Positions 1 to 8,816 of a stretch of DNA of 43,503 bases are shown one piece after another. Both the position numbers and the translations under genes were made by a program. This DNA is from Amazonocrinis nigriterrae CENA67 (GTDB lineage: Bacteria > Cyanobacteriota > Cyanobacteriia > Cyanobacteriales > Nostocaceae), in NCBI RefSeq assembly GCF_016056305.1, contig NZ_JAECZC010000048.1:1-43503 (forward strand), read 5' to 3'. Numbering within the stretch: the stretch's first letter is position 1; each line of letters opens with the position of its first letter. The notes below the pieces were generated by a model. It did no database searches. It was not told where the DNA came from and saw only the letters and a program-made list of their open reading frames with translations.

Positions 1-810
1 CCTTTAGAAATTTGGTTTTGTGAAAATCCCCGAACTGCTGATACAAAATTTGAGACAAATATTTTAGAGTTAGTTCCACCTCAAACATTACTGTTATTAG
101 ATAGAGGGTTTTATCATTTTAACTTTTGGCTCCAATTAATTGCAAAAAAAGTTGATTTTATTACTCAATTAAAAAAGGGAGCAGCAATTCATGTAGAACA
201 AGTATTTACAGATAGCTTTGCTCTGAAAGACTGTTTAATACATCTTGGTTCTGGCACAAAGAAGACTCCCTTTGTTACCCTACGTCTAGTTGAGATTCGT
301 TCAGGCAAGACATGGCATTCTTATTTAACGAGTGTGCTTGACCCTACAGTTTTACCTCCTTATGTTGTAGCTGATTTATACCGCCGAAGATGGAGAATTG
401 AAGATGCTTTTAATACTGTAAAGCGGCTCTTAGGTTTAAGTTATTTATGGACTGGTTCTGTTAATGGTGTTCAATTGCAGATTTGGGGTACTTGGTTATT
501 TTATGCTGTATTAGTTGATTTAGGTGATGCTGTCGCCGACGAACTTTCTCTGCCTTTTGACTCCATTTCTTTAGAGATGATTTATCGCGGTCTTTATCAT
601 TTTTATGTTGCTCATCAAAAAGGTAAAGCAACTGACCCTATCAAGTATTTTGCTACACCAGAAAATCAAGATTTAGGTATTGTTAAACGACAACGAAAAC
701 CGAACATGAAATTAATCGTTGCGCCCTTCCCTGATCAACAACGAGGCACACCTGAATTTTTCTTTCAGCCATCTTCTCAAATCCCCTTGACAACTGCCTC
801 ACAACCTTAA
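1..810 (+). mobile_element. IS4-type transposase, 3' part (cut by window edge)
   Basis: The reading frame is open from base 1 to the stop at 808-810, so the gene begins outside the window; a Met at 334 is internal. The translated part has LLLLDRGFYHFNFW near residue 34, which looks like the second catalytic Asp region of a DDE transposase. It also has YRRRWRIEDAFNTVK, an exact match to the Y-(2)-R-(3)-E-(6)-K signature of IS4-family transposases. It would catalyse cut-and-paste movement of its own element. The protein ends normally, so nothing visible here shows it is inactive. I did not find a convincing terminal inverted repeat downstream. It sits beside an orphan antitoxin gene, which suggests the element landed in a toxin-antitoxin or defence region. 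IS subgroup not determined. Confidence 0.85.
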
Positions 811-1010
811 CTTGTGACCAATGATCGTTACCTAAGTTATCATCGCCAAAAAATTGTTTGTCTTCTTCTTTTTGGTTCATTTTTGACAAAAAGCCAACTT
901 CATTACTAGTAAATATACAAACGACTACCGTATGATTACGAAGTCTGATTTACAAAAGTTAAAGCATAAACCGCAGTAATAGAAGCTAGTTTTTTGTGAA
1001 AAATTATCCG

Positions 1011-1268
1011 TCATTCCCATTCGACCTGATCCCAATCAGTTGTGCTAACGTCATCTAGCAAAACATCATCGTTTCGTTCTGTCATTGCTGCAAAAGCTTC
1101 CTCCCACCCAACCCGTAATTTTGGTGCAGCACTAATAATTAAATGATCGTTATGAACCTCTATTTCGACTTGTGTGTGGATACCGCTTTGTTCTAATAAG
1201 AGTTTGGGAATAAGAATACCTTGAGAATTACCAATTTGAACAACTCGGCTTTTAATAGCTGCGCTCAT
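1011..1268 (-). CDS. MazE/AbrB-like antitoxin, orphan
   Basis: This 85-residue protein has the swapped-hairpin AbrB/MazE DNA-binding pattern at its N terminus (RVVQIGNSQGILIPKLLLEQSG). Its C-terminal half is acidic and ends in DWDQVEWE, typical of the toxin-binding tail of MazE antitoxins. In this family the protein neutralises an mRNA interferase and represses its own promoter. The expected mazF-like gene would lie just downstream, at lower coordinates on this strand. Translating 811-1010 in that direction gives only stops, and the IS4-type element lies beyond, so the toxin is absent here. A direct repeat upstream (1293-1311) could be its operator. It could also be a stand-alone regulator. 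Confidence 0.75.
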   Translation of the reverse strand: MSAAIKSRVVQIGNSQGILIPKLLLEQSGIHTQVEIEVHNDHLIISAAPKLRVGWEEAFAAMTERNDDVLLDDVSTTDWDQVEWE

Positions 1269-1292
1269 GTTTAAATAATTTTAGAAAGAGTT

Positions 1293-1311
1293 TGTAATTA
1301 CAATGTAATTA
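1293..1311. promoter_or_regulatory. direct repeat, possible antitoxin operator
   Basis: TGTAATTA occurs at 1293-1300 and again at 1304-1311, so the copies start 11 bp apart, about one helical turn. The first copy is part of the palindrome TGTAATTACA. The site is 25-43 bp upstream of the MazE-like gene start, where autoregulating AbrB/MazE proteins usually bind. The binding role is inferred. Confidence 0.4.
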
Positions 1312-1359
1312 TGGACAGATAAATGGTCAAGTACAACAAAAAATAAATTTTGATTTTTA

Positions 1360-1400
1360 GAGAGCGATCACTTTATGCTTGATGTGATGCGATCGCTCTC
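1360..1400 (-). terminator. inverted repeat downstream of NACHT gene
   Basis: GAGAGCGATC (1360-1369) is matched by its reverse complement GATCGCTCTC (1391-1400) across a 21-base loop. The right arm overlaps a HIP1 octamer (GCGATCGC). It lies 105 bp past the stop of the NACHT gene and before the antitoxin gene. It could end transcription of the former, but there is no clear U-tract, so a HIP1-derived repeat is an alternative. Confidence 0.35.
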
Positions 1401-1504
1401 TACACTACCACTTAGCAGTTACGATTTGAGGTGCTGAATCAGGTGATACTGGCTCGAAATGTAAGGCCATAAATTTTTCTGGACGTAAACCGACAGATTC
1501 GTGA

Positions 1505-4500
1505 CTATGAGCGCTCAGAAACCTGTCTTTTAGCACGTAGTTGTTCTAAAAGAATATTAACTTCATCGAGGAACTCGCTACCAAGCTTTATAAATCGTCT
1601 TTTGTCTTTGAAAGTATATTGTTTCAACCAAGAATTGAAAAATTCTGAACCAGAATAAATATTTGCTGTTGTCATAGTCCGGGCTATTGGGGATTTTTTT
1701 GGCAATTGGTGGAATTTTATAAATAAAGCTTTAATGGCATAAATTGGATTTTTCAGAATCTTCTGCCACTTTTTCTGTCTTATATTTGCCTTCCGCTTCT
1801 CGAAGAATAGCGATCGTTCTAAGGCAAGAGCTAGTTCGTTTATTAAATCTTCTGATTCTTCTATTGCAGGCAACAGATTTCGTTCGTAGATTACAGTTGT
1901 CATGCGTTTACAGAATGCTGGATAGTGATATAGCTTGATTAGATTTAGTAGCTCTTGTCCTGTTATCTGCGATGGGCGATTTCTTATCCACTTTTGCCAT
2001 TGAATTGAGTCTTTGACCCAGTAAAAAGAAGATTTACATCCTATATATAGTAAATATATACAGAAACAGGTTGTATAAATTATACTGAAATATAATCCTA
2101 TTTGATTTATTGTAGATTCTGGATTATTAATCATAAAATCTCTGATTTTTATATATAAAATATAAAAAAAAGTAATTAAATATATCCAAATATTCTTTAA
2201 AATATAAATACAAATTTCTATAATTCTTTTGTAGTTATAAATAAGATATAGTAAAGGAAATATAACTAATAAAACCCAATATACTGGAGCAGTAAATTGC
2301 CCTGTATTAGCAGCTAATATAGCAAAAATAGACCAAAGCAGTGAAAAAACTAATATACAAATTATGGTCGACGTATTCCAAAACAATGTAAAAAACGCAA
2401 AACGAATAAACACAGATACAAAATTCAATTTAGAATCCCTTTTCTGTTGCGAAGGACGTTTTATTTGACCCCAAGGTAAGTTTAAATACAATATATTAGA
2501 TTCGGCAAAATTTCCTAATGTAAGATGAGAAACAATCAAAACAGTAGCAATTAAAGTAGCGATGGTAATAGAAGGAACAAAGGTGATATTTCGCAACATT
2601 AAAATTCCAACCAGCCAGAGAAATAAAACAATGTGTAATATGAGATCAATAGGTTTAATCCATTGTAAAAGTCGCATGGTATTAATATACTTTCCCGCCT
2701 GATCCAACCGAGATAGATGTGCATGAGTAGCAAAACGCTCTTGGTACAAACGATTACGAGCAAATAGACTCAAAAGTGCCTTACGAATATCAGCAGCAAC
2801 ATCATCAGGAATCTTACCTAGTCGAGCTGTCTGCCGATAGGCAACTTCTTTCATCCATTGGCTTTCGCTAGCAAAGGCATGACGGAGTAGCCAAAGTAAA
2901 ACTGGCTGAGGAGTAATTCCTGCCACTTCCAAACTCCATTTCTGATCAGAAAGAGTTCCTTGAGTGGTAGTTGATAATAGGAAACGTGCTACCTGTGTTT
3001 GAATGTCATCAGGTAAGTCTTTGATTCGACTTATAAAGCCATCTTGTAAAAGTCCTAACAAATGAAGTATGCCAAAAGGCCAAGAAAAAGGTTTAAGAAT
3101 TGAGTTGTTTCTAGTGGGTGTCTTTCTATTAACGTATTCAACGGGGTCGTCAATAAGTCCTGAGAAGTTACCTAGTATTTCGTCAAGAAGAAGCCGTGCA
3201 TCATCCAAAATGTGTGCAAAGACTTCTGGAGGCTGAGTGTGAAAGATGACGACAGTAGTTTCTCGCCATCGTCCATCAGTTAATAGCTGTCTAGGACTGA
3301 TACGATGAGGCTCCCGAAGAACGACACAGGTTGCAAAATATTCCTGAAACCTACGATGAGCAAAAGTAAACAATTGAGCCTCACCTGGTATTGTTTCTGT
3401 CTCAGAGCGTGCTAGTTTGAGATACTCCAAAGCATTCAGAAGTTGCTCAAAATGCCCTGGTACTCTGAAGCCAAGGCGACCCATAGCACTCTGGATACTC
3501 TCACGAGTAGGACTTAGCCCCAAGCCTGGGTCTACCGACATACAAAAAGCAACCTTTTCTGCGTTAGCTCGCACCTCAGGAGGTTCGAGATTAAAACGCC
3601 TTTTTAGGCGCTCTTCGTCGCGTGTTAATCGCTTTTCTAAATAACTTTCAAATACGCTGTGGGTATTTTGAGGGAAAGGATTTCCACTTCGCATATTTTC
3701 GCATAAAATACCTAAAAACATCGGATTCCTAGACATTTCCAAGATTTCTTGGGGAGCAATTTCGAGTTGTCCGATGAGGTTCCTTTCTATGCTTTGTTCG
3801 AGTTCTGCTTTGTAAATCAGTTTTTTTAATCGGTCATTTTCTAATGGTAGAATGCGAAACCGAGGCCAACCCAAATGCTTGGGCCCACGAAATTGCCGAG
3901 AAGCGATAATTCCTCGGCATTGGTTAAATCCACTCAAAAAATCATCAATCGCTACAGCATAATTTCTGATCGCTTCATCTGCCTCAACAGAGCTTAATAC
4001 TTCAGGCAATTCATCAAAGGAATCAAACAGAAATAACCAGGTTCCTTCCTTAATTCCTCGTTGAAATTCTTCTTCTAAAAATTCCTCAATATCCCGATCA
4101 TTTACTCTGTTTAATTCTTGTTTTATAAAAGATTTTATTTGTTCACTGTCAATTTTGTCTTTAGAGGAACGTTCTAGTTTTTTGAGGTTAATATACAGGG
4201 GAATAATACTCTTGATACTCCGATTTTTCATGGCACGTTGAGCCATCTTCTCAGCAACATGTCGTAGAGCAACACTTTTTCCTGAACCTGGTTCACCTTC
4301 GGCCAAAATGAGTCTTTCTCTACTTAACTCAAGGGCTTTAGAAAGAGACTGTTCGCGACGTAATCCTTTCTGGGTTAGTTGAAAAAATGGCAATAGGGGA
4401 AATCCTTTTCGTTTTCCTTCTGCTTCGACCTCAGCTTCCAATTCAGTAAAGCGATAATCTTTCCACTCCTCACGATTGTTTAGCTGCCGAATCTCATGCT

Positions 4501-4765
4501 CTATGTATTGGGCAAATCGCTGTCGTTTACGACTGCGCCTTCTTTCCTCTTGGTTATAAAATATTGGCCAAAATTGTTCTACCCAAATTTTTTTGATTTG
4601 ACTCAATATAAAAAGCAGTACCCAGACTACTATTAGAACAGATATAATAACTAAAAAATAGTCAGCTGTTCGAGATAGCCAGGTAGGTTCTTTTCCTTGA
4701 AAAAATCTTGTTGATATTAGCTTATTCAATTGATCAAAGAACTTTAGTATTTTTTCTGGATCCAT
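1505..4765 (-). CDS. NACHT-type P-loop NTPase with membrane segments
   Basis: A 1086-residue protein. Residues about 36-57 form one hydrophobic segment, followed by a very basic stretch (RRRSRKRQR). The NTPase core has Walker A GEPGSGKS at 157-164, Walker B LFLFDSFDEL at 244-253 and a sensor-like IIASR at 286-290. The FDSFDE form is the usual NACHT Walker B with extra acidic residues. A helical region follows. Residues about 705-920 are rich in long hydrophobic stretches, consistent with several transmembrane helices, and the last 160 residues are soluble. NACHT/STAND proteins are signalling switches, and bacterial members include anti-phage sensors. There is no recognised nuclease or TIR effector, so the membrane part may be the effector or simply an anchor. 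It has its own long upstream region and no obvious partner gene. Start ATG 4765. Confidence 0.8.
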   Translation of the reverse strand: MDPEKILKFFDQLNKLISTRFFQGKEPTWLSRTADYFLVIISVLIVVWVLLFILSQIKKIWVEQFWPIFYNQEERRRSRKRQRFAQYIEHEIRQLNNREEWKDYRFTELEAEVEAEGKRKGFPLLPFFQLTQKGLRREQSLSKALELSRERLILAEGEPGSGKSVALRHVAEKMAQRAMKNRSIKSIIPLYINLKKLERSSKDKIDSEQIKSFIKQELNRVNDRDIEEFLEEEFQRGIKEGTWLFLFDSFDELPEVLSSVEADEAIRNYAVAIDDFLSGFNQCRGIIASRQFRGPKHLGWPRFRILPLENDRLKKLIYKAELEQSIERNLIGQLEIAPQEILEMSRNPMFLGILCENMRSGNPFPQNTHSVFESYLEKRLTRDEERLKRRFNLEPPEVRANAEKVAFCMSVDPGLGLSPTRESIQSAMGRLGFRVPGHFEQLLNALEYLKLARSETETIPGEAQLFTFAHRRFQEYFATCVVLREPHRISPRQLLTDGRWRETTVVIFHTQPPEVFAHILDDARLLLDEILGNFSGLIDDPVEYVNRKTPTRNNSILKPFSWPFGILHLLGLLQDGFISRIKDLPDDIQTQVARFLLSTTTQGTLSDQKWSLEVAGITPQPVLLWLLRHAFASESQWMKEVAYRQTARLGKIPDDVAADIRKALLSLFARNRLYQERFATHAHLSRLDQAGKYINTMRLLQWIKPIDLILHIVLFLWLVGILMLRNITFVPSITIATLIATVLIVSHLTLGNFAESNILYLNLPWGQIKRPSQQKRDSKLNFVSVFIRFAFFTLFWNTSTIICILVFSLLWSIFAILAANTGQFTAPVYWVLLVIFPLLYLIYNYKRIIEICIYILKNIWIYLITFFYILYIKIRDFMINNPESTINQIGLYFSIIYTTCFCIYLLYIGCKSSFYWVKDSIQWQKWIRNRPSQITGQELLNLIKLYHYPAFCKRMTTVIYERNLLPAIEESEDLINELALALERSLFFEKRKANIRQKKWQKILKNPIYAIKALFIKFHQLPKKSPIARTMTTANIYSGSEFFNSWLKQYTFKDKRRFIKLGSEFLDEVNILLEQLRAKRQVSERS

Positions 4766-5520
4766 ACTTTTTTCTCTTTTTGCTTAGTTGAGTCTATATA
4801 AATTTATGGTTTTAGAGCTAGATGTGCTGTAATTTTTCAAATTAAGAATATAAATATTAACTAAATATTTTGAATTATTACAATTACTACCTTCCAGGTT
4901 CAAATTACCTATATTGATTCACTCCTCTCTCTGTGTCCTCTGCGCCTGAAGCGTTTAAAAATAGGTATTCTTCTGGCAGTAAGAGAGTAAATTTTTGTAA
5001 CCTACTATTAAAAAATTTTCCATATAAATACTAAAAACTAGCTGTCAACCACTACATAAATTAATTAGAGGAATTATTGCAACTCTTGATTGTACAGAAA
5101 GTTTTTTATAATTACCAGGTATTGAAATAAACACTTTGGAAAGCGGAAGTTGAAAAACGGGTCTGTTATCATACATTTTGCTGACAGATTTGTAAATACA
5201 CTTACAGCAAAACGGTTATGGTATCTTCATACTACAAGAGTTACTGTGATGCAACTATGTAAAAATAACAATAATTTACACCCATGTTCTGAACCACCGT
5301 ACCCCTAGTGTTCGTAGTTCCATAGATTTTTGATGTGACGGTTCGTGAAAATTTGTCCAAGTCAAAGTACACTCAGTAAAAATTTCTGGTTAAAAACTGC
5401 TTGAAAAATGGAAGAACTCAGGATAATGAATCATAATTAACCTCTATAGATTTTCGCCATCAGCCATCAGTCATAATCTGAGATGCTGATTGCTGAAACC
5501 TTTTGATTCAACTTAACTAA
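4766..5520. other. 755-bp gene-free region
   Basis: AT-rich spacer between two divergent genes, so it must hold both promoters. A short low-complexity block around 4921-4960 (CTCCTCTCTCTGTGTCCTC) resembles dispersed repeats common in Nostocales. No coding frame, RNA gene or clear operator was recognised. Confidence 0.5.
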
Positions 5521-5526
5521 TTGACT

Positions 5527-6546
5527 ATGAATTCAGAACAAGTCAAAGGTTCTCTCAATATTTCGCCAATACGTGTAGGTGTACTAGGCTTTGGCGGACT
5601 AGGACAAGCAGCCGCCAAGCTACTTGCTGGCAAACGGGAAATGATTTTAGTCGCAGTCGCAGATCAAAAAGGCTACGCTTACGCCGCAGAAGGTTTAAAT
5701 ATTCAACAATGCATTGCAACTTACCAGTCTCAAGGTTCAGTAGGTTATTTAGAACCAGTCGGGACATTAACAAATCGTAGTATTCAGGATTTACTCGATC
5801 GCACACAATCTGTAGACGGTTACTTTCTAGCTTTACCCAACCTACCTAACGACTTTATACCTTCTGTTGCCAAGCAATTTATCCAATCTGGTTGGCGTGG
5901 GGTGCTAGTGGATGCAATCAAGCGTACCAGCGCCGTAGAACAACTATTGGCAATGAAAAAGGAACTGGAAGCCGCAGGCATTACTTACATGACAGGATGC
6001 GGGGCGACACCTGGACTATTAACCGCCGCCGCCGCTTTAGCCGCCCAAAGCTACGCCGAAATTCATAAGGTTGAAATTACCTTTGGCGTGGGAATTGCCA
6101 ATTGGGAAGCTTACCGGGCCACCGTCCGCGAAGACATTGGGCATATGCCTGGTTATACTGTGGAAACTGCCAGGGCAATGACTGATGCCGAAGTAGAAGC
6201 ATTACTAGATAAAACAAATGGCGTGTTGACCTTGGAGAACATGGAACACGCCGATGATGTAATGTTAGAAGTAGCGGGAATAGTGGGGCGCGATCGCGTG
6301 ACTGTTGGCGGCGTTGTTGATACCCGTAATCCTAAAAAGCCCCTCAGCACCAACGTTAAAGTCACTGGACGCACCTTTGAAGGTAAAATTTCCACCCATA
6401 CCTTTACCTTGGGAGATGAAACCAGCATGGCGGCTAATGTTTGCGGCCCTGCCTTTGGCTATCTCAAAGCTGGTAGGCAATTGCACCAGCGCGGCATCTA
6501 TGGCATATTCACTGCTGCTGAAATTATGCCCCAATTTGTTAAGTAA
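5527..6546 (+). CDS. saccharopine dehydrogenase-like oxidoreductase
   Basis: A protein of about 339 residues with an N-terminal Rossmann fold ([17 protein letters not shown] near residues 17-33), the nucleotide-binding signature of saccharopine-dehydrogenase-like and Gfo/Idh-like enzymes. The middle carries a conserved [19 protein letters not shown] segment. It probably binds NAD(P) and acts on an amino-acid-like or related small molecule; the substrate cannot be read from sequence. A TTG at 5521 is in frame, but the ATG two codons later at 5527 is the more ordinary start. It is monocistronic as far as visible, and its 3' flank carries short repeats. It is unlikely to be a true lysine-pathway saccharopine dehydrogenase because no lysine genes are near. 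Confidence 0.75.
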   Translation: MNSEQVKGSLNISPIRVGVLGFGGLGQAAAKLLAGKREMILVAVADQKGYAYAAEGLNIQQCIATYQSQGSVGYLEPVGTLTNRSIQDLLDRTQSVDGYFLALPNLPNDFIPSVAKQFIQSGWRGVLVDAIKRTSAVEQLLAMKKELEAAGITYMTGCGATPGLLTAAAALAAQSYAEIHKVEITFGVGIANWEAYRATVREDIGHMPGYTVETARAMTDAEVEALLDKTNGVLTLENMEHADDVMLEVAGIVGRDRVTVGGVVDTRNPKKPLSTNVKVTGRTFEGKISTHTFTLGDETSMAANVCGPAFGYLKAGRQLHQRGIYGIFTAAEIMPQFVK

Positions 6547-6779
6547 TAGTTAGGAGTTTAGAGTTAGGAGTTGAGAGTTTGAATATCTTAAGTTGTCAAA
6601 TTGCAATTTTTGATTTGACTCACAAATTCCAACTTCTAACTCTTCACTTTTAAACGGCAGTTGCTACCCTTCGGGTTCCGCGTTAGCGGTACAAGTCGGC
6701 AAAGCCTTTCGGCAGTCGCTCATGGGGGGAACCCCAAGACCGCGCTGCCTCACCAACGCACTGCCTCATCCTAACTATT
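6547..6779. repeat. Nostocales-type intergenic repeats
   Basis: 6547-6580 holds tandem copies of (T)TAGGAGT/TAGAGT-type heptamers. 6660-6775 holds a GC-rich composite of small hairpins: ACCCTTCGGGTT, CCGCGTTAGCGG and GGGGGGAACCCC. Similar GCGTTAGCG-containing blocks occur at 20750-20815 and 33890-33950, so this is a dispersed repeat family. Confidence 0.65.
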
Positions 6780-7340
6780 CTAAACTTGGGGACTTTCTGA
6801 AGAACAAGAGTCAATTAAATTATCTTCAATTAACAATTGGGTTGTTTGCATAATAAATGGCAGTTCAGTACCCACAAGACCTCGTTGAATACGTTCTGAT
6901 GTTTCAGGAAAAACTATAAACAAAGGATATATCGTATTAGCTCCCTCACTCAAAATATGACTGTGGCGGGGAGGCATTAGCCACTCATAATCTTGATCTA
7001 GACATACCTGGGTTTGTCGCCAGCGGCCCAACAAATCAGAAAAGTCTTCGTGGGGACGATGAATAAAAATCAAAATTTCAACACCCGTTTTGATTTTCCA
7101 CTCTGGATCGCACATTAAAATTGCCACATCACAAGGTAGACAAGTCGCCTGTGGGGTTGTCGTCACAGTACTACGAAAGCGAACAATTGGCAAAGGGATA
7201 GTGATCACACTATCATCTGGACGGCGTAGACTGGGAATCATTTCCAAGTATGGTCGGTGTTGCTTGAGTAAAGCGATCGCGGCTAAATGATTGCTATACT
7301 CAGCCAAGCTCGCTTCGTAGTGAGATTTTTGTACAGGCAT
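6780..7340 (-). CDS. hypothetical cyanobacterial protein
   Basis: A 186-residue soluble protein with no membrane segment and no motif I can assign. It begins with a helical stretch (residues 5-30) and continues as mixed sequence with two Cys residues in the CLPCDVA segment and an HRPHEDF segment. Codon use and composition look normal for the neighbourhood, and it is clearly longer than the shadow frames around it, so it is probably a real gene. It lies directly downstream of pilC on the same strand, separated by 128 bp of repeat, so co-transcription with the pilus genes is possible but not shown. Function unknown. Confidence 0.6.
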   Translation of the reverse strand: MPVQKSHYEASLAEYSNHLAAIALLKQHRPYLEMIPSLRRPDDSVITIPLPIVRFRSTVTTTPQATCLPCDVAILMCDPEWKIKTGVEILIFIHRPHEDFSDLLGRWRQTQVCLDQDYEWLMPPRHSHILSEGANTIYPLFIVFPETSERIQRGLVGTELPFIMQTTQLLIEDNLIDSCSSESPQV

Positions 7341-7468
7341 GGGTTATTAAATTAGTTAAGAGTGAAAAGTGAGTACTTAAAAATTAAATTTCATAATTGT
7401 TATAAATTAAGAGCTAGTAATTAACTATTTCAACTTCTAACTCCTAACTCATAACTCCTAACTTTTAA
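7341..7468. repeat. tandem heptamer repeat (STRR-like)
   Basis: Downstream of pilC, around 7428-7468, AACTCCTA/ACTCATA heptamer variants are repeated, preceded by partly complementary sequence (AGTTAAGAGTGAAAAGTGAG). This matches the short tandemly repeated repetitive sequences known in heterocystous cyanobacteria. Confidence 0.6.
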
Positions 7469-8692
7469 TTATCCCAGCTTTTCAAATACCTTGAATAGAG
7501 GCAGATACATCGCTAGGATGATCGTACCAACCATGCCCCCTAGAACTATGATCATTATCGGTTCTAAAATACTAGTTAATGCTTTGACTGCTTGCTCAAC
7601 TTCATCTTCATAAAAATCGGCAATTTTCATCAACATTGCATCTAATTCACCAGTTTCTTCACCGATACTAATCATCTGAATTGCCATAGCAGGAAAAACT
7701 TTATCTTTTTGCAAGGCAATACTAATCATGCCTCCTTGTTGAATTTCTGAACGCGCCCCATTTATAGCATTGGCAACGACTTGATTTCCCGATGTATCTC
7801 GCACAATTTCTAAAGAAGTAAGAATTGGTACACCTGAGCGAGTCAAAGCACCAAAAGTTCGGCTAAAGCGAGCTACTGAAGATTTTTGAATCAAGTCACC
7901 AAACAACGGCATCTTCAGAGAAAGACGGTCAATAGTTTCCTTACCAACGCGAGTCTTGTAATACTGTTTATAAGCAATTCCTGCACCTATGAGCGTAAAA
8001 ACTATACCTACAGACCACCAACTTCTTAAGATTTCACTACAAGTCATCAAGAATTGAGTTAGAGCAGGCAATTCAGTTCCTAAATCTTTGAAAATACCAG
8101 CAAAAATCGGGATAAGAAAAACAGTCATACCGACAAAAATAGCGGTAGCTAAAAAACCAACAACAACTGGATAAGCTAGCGCTGATTTAATTTGGTTTTG
8201 TAATCGAGCAACATCTTCTAATAACTTGGCTAACCGAGCGAGTACTTCGTCAAGTACACCACCAACTTCGCCCGCTTGAATCATACTGACATACAAACCA
8301 TCGAAGCAGTCGGGATGCTTACGCATAGCATCTGAAAGATTAACACCACTCTGTACATCATTACTAATATCGGTGAGAGCTTGTTTCAGTTTCGCATTAG
8401 TACACTGATCGGATAGCACCCCCAAACCTCTAACAATTGCTACTCCAGCATTTACCAAGGTAGCAAGTTGACGAGAAAAAACCGCTTTTTCCTTAACCGT
8501 AACCTTAACAAAAGAATTCTGGACTTTTTTCAAATCAAAGCTTGATTGAAAGCCTTGAAATTGTTTGAGTTCTTGGACTACAAAACCTTTATCCCTAAGA
8601 TTAGTACGGGCTTGCGCTAAGGATTCGGCGCTAACTTTTTCTGTTCTAGTTTTTCCTTGTGAGTCCCGAACACGGGCAACAAATGTTGGCAT
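7469..8692 (-). CDS. pilC: type IV pilus inner-membrane platform protein PilC
   Basis: A 407-residue GspF/PilC family protein, the usual length. It has two GspF repeats: residues about 70-195 and 275-398, each ending in long hydrophobic helices. The pattern is three transmembrane segments, near 172-197, 222-245 and 375-397. The GEVGGVLDEVLARLAKLLED and GEETGELDAMLMKIADFYED repeats are diagnostic. It sits in the cytoplasmic membrane and couples the PilB/PilT motors to the pilus. It is the third gene of pilB-pilT-pilC on the minus strand, 124 bp downstream of pilT with a heptamer-repeat spacer. Such a pilus serves twitching or hormogonium motility and DNA uptake in cyanobacteria. Confidence 0.95.
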   Translation of the reverse strand: MPTFVARVRDSQGKTRTEKVSAESLAQARTNLRDKGFVVQELKQFQGFQSSFDLKKVQNSFVKVTVKEKAVFSRQLATLVNAGVAIVRGLGVLSDQCTNAKLKQALTDISNDVQSGVNLSDAMRKHPDCFDGLYVSMIQAGEVGGVLDEVLARLAKLLEDVARLQNQIKSALAYPVVVGFLATAIFVGMTVFLIPIFAGIFKDLGTELPALTQFLMTCSEILRSWWSVGIVFTLIGAGIAYKQYYKTRVGKETIDRLSLKMPLFGDLIQKSSVARFSRTFGALTRSGVPILTSLEIVRDTSGNQVVANAINGARSEIQQGGMISIALQKDKVFPAMAIQMISIGEETGELDAMLMKIADFYEDEVEQAVKALTSILEPIMIIVLGGMVGTIILAMYLPLFKVFEKLG

Positions 8693-8719
8693 GGATTCAG
8701 AAATTTAAAATTCAAATGT

Positions 8720-8805
8720 AGTAATTTAGCCCATAGTCCATAGTCTATAGTCCATAGTTATTACTAATAACTAGTGACCATTGACTATTAACTATTGACT
8801 CCGTT
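8720..8805. repeat. tandem heptamer repeat between pilT and pilC
   Basis: CCATAGT/CTATAGT heptamers (about 8731-8759) are followed by TGACTATTAACTATTGACT-type units (about 8778-8800). It fills the spacer inside the pil operon, and its arms can pair as a hairpin. Confidence 0.65.
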
Positions 8806-8816
8806 GATATTTAATG

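Noticed and set aside
683-889. Minus-strand frame of 68 codons overlapping the transposase end
   Set aside because: It is antisense to a gene with a clear DDE signature and has no recognisable domain; treated as a shadow.
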